Shown: piece after piece, positions 49,252 through 60,223 of the stretch
Layout of the letters: every line of letters begins with the position of its first letter
Position numbering within the stretch: position 1 is the stretch's first letter
NCBI GenBank assembly: GCA_034766995.1
Contig: CM068317.1
Span: 30,833,501-30,897,500 of the forward strand
Direction of reading: 5' to 3'
Length of the DNA: 64,000 nt
Origin: Acanthacorydalis orientalis
Taxonomy: Eukaryota; Arthropoda; Insecta; Megaloptera; Corydalidae
Position numbers and translations under genes: made by a program
Notes under the pieces: model-generated
Databases searched by the model: none
What the model was told of the DNA's origin: nothing
The model's input: only the letters and a program-made list of their open reading frames with translations

Positions 49252-49357
49252 ATTCATTTAATATAATATACACATCTAAACAGTCTATATTATATATATA
49301 TATATATATATATGTTTGTAAGAATTGATTAATGTTTATGTCAAGGTGTTAAAAAAT
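49143..49357. mobile_element. Possible piggyBac-type MITE
   Basis: TTAA followed by CCCTTTACATGTGTCC at the left and CACCTTGACATAAAC (complemented right end, then TTAA) at the right. These ends resemble those of the 32119-32701 remnant. The interior of about 200 bp is mostly two TA tracts and has no coding capacity. Confidence 0.4.
49208..49313. repeat. Two (TA)n tracts
   Basis: 49208-49248 and 49286-49313, inside the possible piggyBac-type MITE. Confidence 0.95.
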
Positions 49358-49458
49358 TAATGATTCTTCAATAAATTTTCTGTTTTAATATTATGATTTT
49401 CTTGATTAATCTATGATTCAAGTTTATTTAACAACATGAAACTAATAAATGCGTAAAG

Positions 49459-49459
<1 letters not shown>

Positions 49460-49494
<35 letters not shown>
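49460..49494. repeat. (TA)n microsatellite
   Basis: About 33 bp uninterrupted. Confidence 0.95.
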
Positions 49495-49495
<1 letters not shown>

Positions 49496-49889
49496 ATCTT
49501 TATAGAAGGAAACTTGAAGAATTTATTACACATGAGACAATGGACAATTTTGAAATTATTTCTCAATTTATAATTATCGATTCGTTATTCACTGAATACT
49601 TGTATGCTATTTAGAACACAATTTAAATTCAAGGTAAAATATATTGAAAGAATAATTGTAATTAGTTTCCTTTCTGAAATTTTCATAAATTTATATTATT
49701 CACATTCATATACGTAATGCGAAACTTCAAGAAGAATAATTATTCAGTTGAATTTTAAGTACGTACACTTAACTAACAAAAATATTTATTAGTAACAACA
49801 TCGACACAGTAAAACAAGTCGTAATTTAGAAAATATAATAATAATAATAATTAATAACGAGTACATAACAAGTTAAATAAATTGTCACA

Positions 49890-50115
49890 ATATGACATCT
49901 CTCGCGAATACAAATAGATGGCAGTAGAGGTCTTGACCTTATCTTATGACGTCACCGTGTCAGAGGGCGCTGCGACATTTTATGTAATAATAACGGCCTT
50001 GTTTCCATACAATATGTTTAAAGGATACTCGTTATCTAATGTTCAAATCGTTTTGTTTAAGATTCACTGTGCAATTGCAAGCGAAGAAACGAAACGAGTC
50101 GTGTATTTTAATTGT
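49890..50115. promoter_or_regulatory. GC-richer island (candidate CNE)
   Basis: AGGTCTTGACCT (inverted AGGTC half-sites, nuclear-receptor-like), TTATGACGTCACC (CRE-like) and CAGAGGGCGCTGCGAC. Its right end recurs near 54314-54350. Confidence 0.33.
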
Positions 50116-50309
50116 TAAATTAAGTTTGAGCGGGAACAAAAAATAGGTAATTAAATAATAGATTTTCTAATTATTAAGTACTTAGAATATTTCGTTTTCG
50201 TAATCAGTCTTGAGAATCTAATACTGTTTTTTTTTTGGTTTTTACTTTAGAACATGAATTCAACAGCCATATGATTGAAATATAATAATTTTTATATAAT
50301 ATACCATTT

Positions 50310-50420
50310 ATTTGTCATCATATTTAGCCTCAATCCACTACTAATGAATGTTTTTCAATTTTTCTCCATTGAACGATCCAGCGCTTCTGTATTTCATATA
50401 TCTTTTGATATTGTTATCCT
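50310..50420 (-). pseudogene. Small LINE-derived fragment
   Basis: The phrase TTTAGCCTCAATCCACTACT and, 40 bp on, CATTGAACGATCCAGCGCTT resemble an antisense segment that recurs in insect LINE 3' regions (CCACTGCTGGA, then GATCCAGCGC). No frame is preserved. Recognition is from memory of the repeat type only. Confidence 0.4.
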
Positions 50421-50626
50421 ACATATTCATTAGTATTTTTACGGTTTTTATACTTACTGTTCTCCATTTATTGTATTTTCATATCACAAAATGTCCCCTA
50501 GATTTTCATTCCAAGTCTAACTCGTAATATGTCTTACTCCCATTTTCAAAATGTTTTAGATAATTCAAAAAAATGTTTAGTCGAAAAATTTGATCATTTT
50601 AATATTCTTATAAAATGTTTGTTTAA

Positions 50627-50628
<2 letters not shown>

Positions 50629-50694
<66 letters not shown>
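50629..50694. repeat. (TA)n microsatellite
   Basis: About 55 bp of TA plus TATGTATG, immediately upstream of the LINE fragment. Confidence 0.96.
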
Positions 50695-50695
<1 letters not shown>

Positions 50696-50725
50696 ACTTT
50701 ATACAGAATATAAGAAATGGGGATT

Positions 50726-51404
50726 ACATGTAAGTCTGAAAAAGACGGAGTTTTTGGTCGTGAATAGCGAAAAAAAATTGAAATACTTATAAATGATGAC
50801 TCAACAATCGAACAAGTTGAAGAGTTTAAATATCTAGGGGCGGTAGTAGATAGAAACGGAATAGATGAGAGAGAAATTAAACACCGATTACAAAAAGCAA
50901 AGAAAATAATTGGCTGCCTAAACTCGCTATGGTGGGACCGAAACATTTAAAAAAACGAAAAAACGGATAGGACGGGTTATGGTAGAGTCCGCCGTCTGTT
51001 ACGGAAGTGAGATCTGGACAATAAATGCTGAGACAAAGCGAAAGTTGAATGCAGTGGAAATGGACTACCTCCGACGAAGTGCAAGAGTTCCCAGGTTTCA
51101 ACACATAACAAATGAAGAAATCAGACGTCGAATGAATGCTGGAGAGACAATTACCGATAGGATAGAACTTGGAAGTTTAAAATGGTTTGGGCATTTGATG
51201 CGAATGCCAGAAGAGCGATGGCCATAGCGGATATTCAAATGGGTCCCGCCAGGAAAAAAGAAACGTGGACAACCTCGGCGTTCATGGAACGAAGGGATAA
51301 GAAAGGCCATGGAGAAGAGACAGCTAAACGAAGAAATGACTCAGGACCGAGAATCTTGGAAAAGGGGATTAGGCAAGCGGCATCTGGCCGTATTTTGATA
51401 AAAT
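50726..51404 (+). pseudogene. Non-LTR retrotransposon, 3' end of reverse transcriptase ORF
   Basis: C-terminal part of a LINE polymerase. From about 50814 the frame reads E-E-F-K-Y-L-G-A-V-V-D with a Lys/Arg-rich thumb region (to 50948). After a frameshift, 50979-51227 gives Y-G-S-E-I-W-T-I, E-M-D-Y-L-R-R-S-A-R and W-F-G-H-L-M-R-M. A single TAG at 51225-51227 interrupts the frame, which then continues through G-K-K-K-R-G-Q-P-R-R-S-W to a TGA near 51401. The Y-G-S-E and G-H-x-x-R-M blocks are typical of insect RTE/CR1-like LINE C-termini. The endonuclease and polymerase catalytic motifs are absent (5' truncation). A long TA tract lies directly upstream and another downstream. Confidence 0.85.
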
Positions 51405-51446
51405 TACATATTATGTTTCATAAATATTATATTGTAATATCAAGCT

Positions 51447-51449
<3 letters not shown>

Positions 51450-51509
<60 letters not shown>

Positions 51510-51560
51510 GTGTATGTATGTATGTATGTATGTATGTATGTATGTATGTATGTATGTATA
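51450..51560. repeat. (TA)n(TATG)n compound microsatellite
   Basis: About 46 bp of TA then about 60 bp of TATG, between the LINE fragment and the island 51605-52110. Confidence 0.97.
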
Positions 51561-51604
51561 TGCGTGCTAGTACAAATATCAGTATTAAAACAAACAAGAC
51601 AAAT

Positions 51605-52110
51605 GATTGAGTATATAAGTTGACACTGGTCGGTGTTCGCATCCACTCGAATCTTTTCAATTCACAAAGACTCCCTCACAAATATACCTCAGAAGTGGTA
51701 ACAGGATGCAAACTGAAAGACCATTCGCTATCTGATACACTTCCGCTTCATTACCGTCCTTATCGCGAATTACAGGACCGTCGAATTGACACGGTTGAAA
51801 AGAAATCAAAATAAAATAAATACCCTCGCAAGTAATCCTTTCTATTAATGTGATTTTAAGTGCATTATGGTACAGCCACCAAGAGAATGTTGTGTGTATG
51901 CATCGTTTGCGAGCATTGTGTCTCGTCAATGTGTTTGATATGTGTGTGGATTTTGTCGAGTGGCTCGTTGTCTGCCTTCCGCTTTGCCTCCCACCGAGCA
52001 GTGTAACGTCGGCCCGCAAATCATTAATATCAATTGCTTAATATGTTAATACGCTCTAATGTGCTGTGAAGCTAGCGTGATATGATGATAATATGAACAG
52101 AACGGCTCTG
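51605..52110. promoter_or_regulatory. Long GC-richer island (candidate CNE)
   Basis: About 500 bp of unique complex sequence: TATCGCGAATTACAGGACCG, AACGTCGGCCCGCAAATCAT and then TTAATATCAATTGCTTAATA, with several homeodomain-type cores. Open frames on both strands lack motifs. Confidence 0.38.
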
Positions 52111-52227
52111 TGCGAATTTATACATATACATAATTACAACACTTTTTAACGTAATCTAATTTGTTCTCTGAGTCTATTTTTATCACCTCATCAAATGTTG
52201 TTTAATCATTTTTGAACAGACACGTAC

Positions 52228-52231
<4 letters not shown>

Positions 52232-52274
<43 letters not shown>
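52232..52274. repeat. (TA)n microsatellite
   Basis: About 43 bp, near the right border of the island 51605-52110. Confidence 0.96.
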
Positions 52275-52275
<1 letters not shown>

Positions 52276-52489
52276 CAATTTTACTATTACACGTATTTTT
52301 TACAGTGTATATATTTTTTTATTTAATTTCCGTCGGTATAAATATTTTCCTTCGGTAGATTTTATTGAACAATTCTTAGAAAACACTCTTAGAAAAAGCA
52401 AAATTATTTGTTAGAAAAATAGTGCTACTATCTATAAGTAATTTTTCATTGATTCACTTACAGACAGTATGTATTTATTCCAAATTATT

Positions 52490-52490
<1 letters not shown>

Positions 52491-52550
<60 letters not shown>

Positions 52551-52551
52551 A
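52491..52551. repeat. (TA)n microsatellite
   Basis: About 48 bp of TA plus TATGTATG. Confidence 0.96.
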
Positions 52552-52559
52552 CATTAATT

Positions 52560-53091
52560 AACTACTTCATGGAATGTTCATTTCATTTATAAACTCAATT
52601 ACGAAAATAAAATGATATTTTATACCATAAAATATTTCAATGAATTAAAAAAGTCCGTATCTAATAAAAAATCTGTTATAAATTGCTTGTTTTTATTAGT
52701 TCTTGTTGTTTTAATGAAATCATTAAGTGTGTTATTGATATTTGATTAAAGTTTAAATAAAATGTTAAAATTCGGAAAAGAAAGATGAAAGATAAAAAAT
52801 AAATTCAATAATAAAAAAATTTTTTTTCTATAATAATTATAAATAGAGTTCACTGTAGAAAAAAAGGTGTATGCTATTATTAATTCTATCAACAGAATTA
52901 TAGACAGTTCGGAAAATTAATATACATTTTCTACAATAAACAAATTATTAATCAAATCAGAATAAATAATTTCATTTTTTTGTTATAATAAAACTCAAAA
53001 CAATTTTAAAATTTTACAAAACATACAAAACACACACAATACAAAACATATTTGTATTTTTAAATTATATTTTTATTTCTCTCGTACACTT

Positions 53092-53145
<54 letters not shown>

Positions 53146-53860
53146 ATACTATATATTTTTATTGATTCCACTGAAACATAATAGGGCTAAGATTAGCAGA
53201 ACAATAGGCCAGAAGAATACACACATAAAACGAAACAAGTATAACTTGAATAGTTTCATTTATTTATCTATCAAGATTATTCATGGTTTTATTTAGATTG
53301 ATCCCCATTAAAGACTACTGGAACAAATAACAATTCTCTAATTTGCAAATAAGTTATAAAATTCTTGATTTAAAATAAATTTGTCGAAAATTCAATGGAT
53401 CAATTTCAATAGTGAAAGGAACGATAATTTATTAATCGATCATTATGATGATTATTAATAATGATGATATCAATAAAAAAAATCATTCAGACAAAGAATT
53501 AATGTGAATTATTATTATTTACTTGCATTATATCAAATATGATAACTATATAATATTATGCGAACGAATTCAACCAAGTATTTTTTTTAAATGTGTAAAT
53601 TTCTAAAACATAGTTCTTTAACCGAAAATATTCTATATTTGAGTAAATGAACATTTTTTTGGGAACGCGAAACGTGGCAGATTTTTTGGTGTTAGAATTT
53701 TAGAAAATACGAGCAATTAAATAATTTGTAATTAATAATATGACGATTTTAAAAATTAGATGAGTAAGGACTTTAAAAATTATTAAGAACTACTATTTTA
53801 AAAAAAATGATTTTCCATTTGAATATTCTATATATGTGCAAATTATTATCAATTTTATTC
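52560..53860. other. A/T-rich DNA, nothing recognised
   Basis: Only the TA tract at 53094 and homopolymer runs. Confidence 0.5.
53094..53143. repeat. (TA)n microsatellite
   Basis: About 50 bp uninterrupted. Confidence 0.96.
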
Positions 53861-53865
53861 GTTGT

Positions 53866-54040
53866 CTGGTAGTTTTCGTCGTTTTGAATCACCTGATATT
53901 CTGTTCTCAACTAGTTTCAGCACAAGATAATTTTTGATTTATGTAAAACCTACCTCAAGACGACACCTACTGAAACTACCGTTGGAAAACAAAAAATCAA
54001 TTGATCGAAAACAACGAAAACTACTAAGACATCGAATTAA
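53866..54040. repeat. Foldback family B copy
   Basis: GAATCACCTGATATTCTGTT and CTAGTTTCAGCACAAGAT at left. GACACCTACTGAAACTACCG at right. Confidence 0.6.
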
Positions 54041-54313
54041 TGAAATCATTTTCTTTCTAATCTGAACTCAAACAGAAAATTCTATTAGGATGAAAATTCT
54101 TACGAATTTGCCAGAAAAAAGTATTTTTAATTTGAAAATGAAAAAAACATCTAATAGTATTTTATTATCGAATATTTTTATTAAAACTTCACTCTTGGAA
54201 TATAAAGTGGTATTATTTATAATAATGATATATTTTAAAGATCTATTTCGTATCTTTTCCAAGATGTTTATACCTTACTTGTATTAAATGAAAATGAATA
54301 AAGAACAGTTTTA

Positions 54314-54350
54314 GGCGAAGAAACAAAACGAATTGTATATTTTAATTGAT
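54314..54350. repeat. Diverged copy of island segment 50077-50114
   Basis: GGCGAAGAAACAAAACGAAT followed by TGTATATTTTAATTGATAA matches GCGAAGAAACGAAACGAGTC and TGTATTTTAATTGTTAA with a few differences. Confidence 0.55.
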
Positions 54351-55080
54351 AACAAATCTCGATTAGAAAAAAAATAAGCAACTGAATAATAAATTACAAA
54401 AAGTGTCTTTGGGAGAAGTTTATTCGGTACTGAATAAAATTATTAAATAATATTTAATGAGCCTAAGAACATGCATTATCAAAAATAATGTTTTAATATA
54501 TTGAACATTTATTTTCTTATTTTCCTTGTCGAATTTTCTTTTTCAAAGACCTCATTATTAATAATTCAGTTTTCTTAATTTTTAAAAATACTTATTTTCT
54601 TTAAATTTTATGTATCTCTCTACTACTTTGATGAATATTCATTTATCTCAGAAACTCGAAGAATGCCCTTACATTACAAGTACAATTATTTATAGTTATT
54701 TCATATTTTTTTATACATTGTTTAAATTTTGTCGCATTACTTTATTTCATGATAACTTATGTATAACCATTAATATTTTCGAATAATTTTATTATTACTC
54801 AAATAATAATTTAATTTTTCTTTCAAATTTATCACCATACATTTTATAATACAATGTTCAAATAGGTATTCTCCTTGGGTGCTACAGAAAATGTGAAAGA
54901 AAGTTGTCAATTTGTAACCAAAAATAATATATCTATCCCCAAGAAAAAATTAGATAAATAATTGCTTTGTTATATATAAATTGTTAAAATTTATTTATAT
55001 AAAATCATATATCTCATTTTACCATATCTTATAATTTTACAGCAAATCACTTGAGATTTTTTTTTTATTTGGTTGATGTT

Positions 55081-55083
<3 letters not shown>

Positions 55084-55146
<63 letters not shown>
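55084..55146. repeat. (TA)n microsatellite
   Basis: About 63 bp, left border of the island 55147-55530. Confidence 0.96.
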
Positions 55147-55148
<2 letters not shown>

Positions 55149-55530
55149 TTCAATGAAGAGCATTTATGTACCCTACATGAGTGCGATACTGTACTCTAAT
55201 TTGCATATGCTATTTCCTGATCATATTCGCGATGAAGGATATCGTTAGGCATGCATATAATAATATGGGCTACAGCATGCCGACCCGCGTTTCTCTGTTA
55301 CCCTTCCCGTCCACAAAGTGCCAATTACATTAATGTGATCAATTACCAGCTATGAGTAGCATAATTGGGATTTATTTCCTATCATAACGCGATGCTGCCA
55401 GTTGCACTTTACACTCTTTCAGCTCGAAATCAATTCATTTATATTTTTATTTTTCATGTTTGACGTGTCAATCGACGGGTCAGGAATTTATATAACCATC
55501 TTGTGTGGCGAAAATTCAACAAATATCTCT
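55147..55530. promoter_or_regulatory. GC-richer island bracketed by TA tracts (strongest candidate CNE)
   Basis: Contains the octamer-like TAATTTGCATATGC, a homeodomain-site cluster in CAATTACATTAATGTGATC and ATCAATTACCAGC, AGTAGCATAATTGGGATT, and ACGCGATGCTGCCAGTTGC. Flanked by 63 and 33 bp of TA. Dense homeodomain and POU-type motifs in unique sequence are typical of developmental enhancers; conservation is not tested. Confidence 0.45.
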
Positions 55531-55551
55531 TAATTCATATGTTGTTACAAA

Positions 55552-55555
<4 letters not shown>

Positions 55556-55588
<33 letters not shown>
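55556..55588. repeat. (TA)n microsatellite
   Basis: About 33 bp, between islands 55147-55530 and 55610-55900. Confidence 0.95.
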
Positions 55589-55591
<3 letters not shown>

Positions 55592-55609
55592 ATGTTAAAT
55601 GTGTTGACA

Positions 55610-55900
55610 TTTCACAAGAAATTGTGTATAAAATCGAGCAGTTGAAATGAAATCATATCGAGTACATAAACCTATTAATTCGTCTACAATTCTTGAATTT
55701 TTCAAAGTAAGGCGATATTCGCCTACATCTCTGGCAATTACACTAACTACTTTAGGTCGTTGACATAATAATATTATACACAATAGCGAGACATGTTGAT
55801 AGATAACACGCTGTTGTCATATGTACCCTCATCCTCTAAGCATCCTAATTAATACCGCAAATTCATAAGCATTACCGTAGACGAGATTGACATCACTTTA
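55610..55900. promoter_or_regulatory. Complex unique segment (candidate CNE)
   Basis: AGGCGATATTCGCCTACATC (hairpin GGCGA/TCGCC), TCTGGCAATTACACTAAC and TAAGCATTACCGTAGACG. It starts next to a TA tract. Confidence 0.3.
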
Positions 55901-56309
55901 TTTTGATTTCATTAAAAAATGACATGTTTTTAATAAACCGAACGGTTCGAAATATTTCAAAATTTGCCTACAAAAATGTGTATTAGATATAATTCATTTT
56001 AAATATTTTTTTTATAACAAATAATAATAGTTTTTCTATAATTGATACTGGTTTTAAAATTTATTCTATATCTTTGTTTCAAAAATCTAGGAATATGTTT
56101 CATAAACAATCTGTCACGAATATGATTTTATAAGTAAAATGGCCACTGACAATTCTGTCATAGAAAATGTAATATATATTTTTTTAATTAATAATATTTA
56201 AATTTTACTTATTATGAAATAAACTTGTAATAAATAACAATAATTTGTTATCTGTTCTATTTACCCAAATTGTTTAAAATCAAGTTTTAAACTTAAAATA
56301 CAAGCCATA

Positions 56310-56500
56310 TTTTACAAATGAATTTTTCACTACCCCACAAACCAGATAAACCTTTCCTGTACACATGCAGATTTAATGAATTCCCAAAATTTTCTGATTT
56401 TTCAATACCTAGGATGAGAGTATTGCAATCTAAATGTACATAAATAAAAATCGTAATGATCAGTAATAAATAATTGAACATTTTTGATAAGAAAAATTAT
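56310..56500. repeat. MITE family A copy
   Basis: Left arm TTTACAAATGAATTTTTCAC and CCCCACAAACCAGATAAACC. Right side AAATAATTGAACATTTTTGA. The interior is strongly changed. Confidence 0.55.
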
Positions 56501-56509
56501 ATATGTTTC

Positions 56510-57800
56510 TACTGTCCCTTCTTACAGTTATATTTAACATGTAACTGTTATTGTTGTTGACTTTTAAAATTACAACAAATAGTTTCAGTATATTATTCTT
56601 CGGATTTAATTTCATCACTTTAAATTTATTCCATTATTTAACTTGACGAAAAATGAGTTTAGTTTGATTAATTCATTCAAATACAAAATAAAAATAAAAG
56701 GATTAGTCTATTATACAAAAACAAATGATAAATATTGTATTCCTTTCTTAATTTGTAATAAAAGTGTTTGTTAAACACCGTTTTCATATCCCTTAACTAG
56801 TATGTGAAAATCATTAAAAAATGTTTTATATTAATATACATTTTTTGGATTTTTTTATAATTTATAAATGTTTTATATTTTATTTTTCAATTCATTCAGA
56901 ATATAAATAATAATTGTTGAAAGTAATATCTGGATTGACCTGTTGGCGATATAGTTACTTAATATCTATTCTCCACTGAGTCTGATTGAAAAACAAGAAG
57001 TGAATTTGCTAGTATAATTTTATATAAAGCAGAATTTGGTTTCTTAATTTTCTTTCGTGATTTTCTTTAAGAACATTTGAAAATTCGGTACTTAATTAAG
57101 GATAATAATTATTTGTATTACTAATTTTAATAAAAAAATCATTTAAATAACATTCATCATTCAGTATTTTGAAAAATTCTGACGATTTTCTGGTTTATGA
57201 TTTGATTAATAGATAGACTTGATTCAAACGCCGTAAGTAGTCATCAACTTAATATAATTCATTCTATTAGTTTTTTATTGCAGTGATAAGTCCAAATTGG
57301 ATCATAAGGTGTTACTTTGTTAACAATTCACATTTAATGAGTTAATTCATTCATTGAATCAGTTAGTTCAGATTAATCATTTTTTTATTACAAAACTATA
57401 CATTTTTTGAACATTCGGCAGATTTTTTTGTAAAATAATATCACAATTTCGCTGCAATTAAGCATTAATTTTATTGATTTTTAATGATCTTATCAAATAA
57501 TTAATAAACAAATCAGAAATGTTTTCTCTTATAAATATTTTTTTCTTGATCCATTGTTTTCGTTAATACCGCAATTTATTATTACACTTTAATTTACAAT
57601 TTCACATATTATCAAAACAACAACTTTACTTATCAAACTTGTTTAAAACCGATTTTTCAATCCGTAATGTAATATAAATAATACGAGATTATTTTATCAA
57701 GGTGGTACCAATTTTAAATACCTTAGATTATGAATAAAAAAATAATAAATTATAATTTCTGTTAATAAATATTTCCTCAGTGATCACTTTTTTACTTCTG
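56510..57800. other. A/T-rich DNA, nothing recognised
   Basis: No frame, island or repeat that I can name. Confidence 0.5.
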
Positions 57801-57804
57801 CAAT

Positions 57805-57805
57805 T

Positions 57806-57878
<73 letters not shown>
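57805..57878. repeat. (CA)n(TA)n compound microsatellite
   Basis: About 24 bp of CA then about 50 bp of TA. Confidence 0.96.
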
Positions 57879-57879
<1 letters not shown>

Positions 57880-58046
57880 GTAGATAAAGAATTAAAAAAA
57901 GAGAGAAATTAATCTTTAAAATTATTCATTTTTTTATTAATTTCATAACCAGCAAAATAAAATAATGATTACATTTGACAAATTAAATGTAGGTACATAT
58001 TCACAAATTCATAAAAAATAAAAATAAATATTTTGTTCATTTAAAA

Positions 58047-58418
58047 CAGTGATCTTTAAACTTTGTCGACTCACAGAACCCTTAAGATTATAAAGTTTTT
58101 TTATCGAACTCCTACCATCCCCATTAAACTCAATATGCGTACCCCAAAAGTTTTGAAAATCAACAATGTTTCATGGCCAAATTTTATTATTTTTATCTGA
58201 TTGAGCGGGGTCTTAATGTGTACTCATTAATACAGTTTTACTACATAATAATAGGTATTTATAGAAATAAAAGAAATTATTATAAATTAACTATTTTCAA
58301 TTTTTAGCTTTTCAGTTTTTTCTTCGAAAATTCTTTCGAATTTTGACTGACTCTCAGAGCCCCTGAAGAGGTTGCGCGGAACCCAAGAGTTTCTTGGTAC
58401 ATATCTTGAAGGACACTG
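58047..58418. mobile_element. hAT-type MITE
   Basis: A 372-bp non-coding element with inverted ends CAGTGATCTTTAAAC and CAGTGTCCTTCAAGA. Inside each end is the phrase CG-(A/C)GGAACCC, as in many hAT non-autonomous elements. The flanking 8-mers ATTTAAAA and ATTTAGAG agree at six of eight positions, as expected for an old hAT target-site duplication. Confidence 0.75.
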
Positions 58419-59089
58419 ATTTAGAGCAAACACTGATATTTTGAATCCTCTTTTATTATCGTAAAAATTAAGTATCACCCCATATAAATTGTAAAATAGA
58501 AACTTACATGTTGGTTCTCAAATTTAATAGTTTATTTCTTCAATTTTCTGAAATACATTTTTGTTCCATTTTATTTTAAAATAAATATGAATTATAATAT
58601 ATATATACAAGTTCAAGTTCAGTTTTATAAAAACAAAAATTAAACTAGGTATTATGCAAAAAGAACTAATTATTTAATTTCTTATTTTATCTTATATTTA
58701 CATTTTTAATTTGAGCTTTCAATATTTTATTTTAATCAATTTTTAATATATTTTTCACATGATGCATCCTTTTTTCTTCATTTTAAACGTGTAAATAAAT
58801 GTTAGTAGTATTTCCCATTTCTGATTTTCTTACTGCCAAAAAATAATATTTATTCTTTAAATAAACCTAAATTATCTCAATTTACTATAAAATATATAAC
58901 AAAAACATGAGCAAATTAATCGTAATAAAAAATTTTCTTGTGTAGAAAAAGTTAACGAAAATATTAGTAAGAGTTTATAAATATAGTTTTGTTAGAGTTT
59001 GGTACAGCACAGCGTTTCTAAACACATTAAAACACAATGAAATGCAGCAGAGATGTACTCAGAATTAATCACGAAAAACAACTATTATA

Positions 59090-59200
59090 AACATATCTGT
59101 TAATCAACAACTCGTCGTTATGTTTTAATGATGGCAAGGCAACGATTCGAACACACGCACGATTGCCGAGGTCGGATCGGTACATTGCTGAACATTAAAA
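59090..59200. promoter_or_regulatory. Short GC-richer island
   Basis: GGCAAGGCAACGATTCGAAC and GATTGCCGAGGTCGGATCGG. Not tRNA-like on inspection. Confidence 0.2.
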
Positions 59201-59494
59201 AATATTCTTCCAACATTTTCTTCATCTGATTTAGAATTTATTTAACTTTTAATTCATCAAAAAATAGATTTGCACAATAAATAAATAAAAAATTAAAGCT
59301 TTAATTACATTATTAATTAAACAAGCATTGTCGAATAAAAACATTGAAAAACCTTTCCTGGAAAAATCTGTTGAGAAGAGAGGCGATTCTGTTGAAAACT
59401 TTTTTAGATAATCGGAATTTATTCAATATTTTTTATTTTATTTATTAACTTATTTATTTATTTAAGATCAATAAACATTTTTAATCTCGGAAAA

Positions 59495-59496
<2 letters not shown>

Positions 59497-59561
<65 letters not shown>

Positions 59562-59575
59562 TTAGATTAGATTAT
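59497..59575. repeat. (TA)n plus (GATTA)n at a LINE 3' end
   Basis: About 62 bp of TA followed by three GATTA units. The pentamers look like the tail of the RNase H LINE fragment on the minus strand. Confidence 0.9.
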
Positions 59576-59655
59576 GTTTGAGGGGGAAGGAAGCTATCTT
59601 GCCTCCCGGCACTTAGACTCGAGGTCCATTATGCCTTCCCTCGACTTGATCAAAA

Positions 59656-60162
59656 CTACTCGGGAAGTCTCGCTTCCTTCCAGAAGCCTATCAGCCTGCC
59701 CGAGTTTATAGACCCTAGTTCGACCGCGGTGAGGAAAAACTCCCCAAACCATCGTCGCCTTAAATTGACCCATGCCGAACATTCCGCGAGGAGGTGAATG
59801 AGAGTCTCGTTGCACCCCCTCCCCCCAACACCATCTAAACTTCCCGTGCGTCCTTCGGTTTTATATATGTTGTCCTTATTTGGAGCCTGGCCTAAGAATA
59901 CCCTGGATTGACGACAACCGTCAATCTTTAGCCACCATTCTGAGTGTTCTGACTCGACCCACTCCCGAATGGCGCCCTTAGCCTAGCATCTCGCTAACCC
60001 TACGAAGGGCTCTGGCCCCTCCACTGCGGACCTGGCTCCTAATAAGGCCAGTCTGTCCGCTATTTCGTTCTCCCGTATGCCCGTATGACCCAGTACCCAC
60101 AGAAGGTGAACTTCGTTTTGGAAAGCCAGTCTGCTGAGAGCTATCTTGCATTCCAAAACCAT

Positions 60163-60165
<3 letters not shown>
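59656..60165 (-). pseudogene. Non-LTR retrotransposon RNase H domain and C-terminus
   Basis: A single minus-strand frame interrupted by one TAG near 59984. It reads L-L-W-V-L-G-H-T-G-I-R-E-N-E-I-A-D, the last conserved block of RNase H1 (His, Asn-Glu and catalytic Asp). It then runs through a linker to N-E-T-L-I-H-L-L-A-E-C, a Cys/His block common in R1/LOA/I-group LINEs, and stops at 59656-59658. Downstream about 75 bp of 3' UTR end in a (TCTAA)n-like tail (59559-59575) and a TA tract. The sequence is much richer in G+C than the surroundings, suggesting a fairly recent arrival. The upstream end is cut by another TA tract (60166-60200). Confidence 0.85.

Positions 60166-60200
<35 letters not shown>
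60166..60200. repeat. (TA)n microsatellite
   Basis: About 35 bp separating the LINE RNase H fragment from the cecropia-type mariner. Confidence 0.95.
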
Positions 60201-60204
<4 letters not shown>

Positions 60205-60223
60205 AGATAGATATAGATATATA

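Noticed and set aside
51098..51310. Minus-strand frames opposite 50979-51400
   Set aside because: Shadows of the LINE polymerase C-terminus, which is clear on the plus strand.
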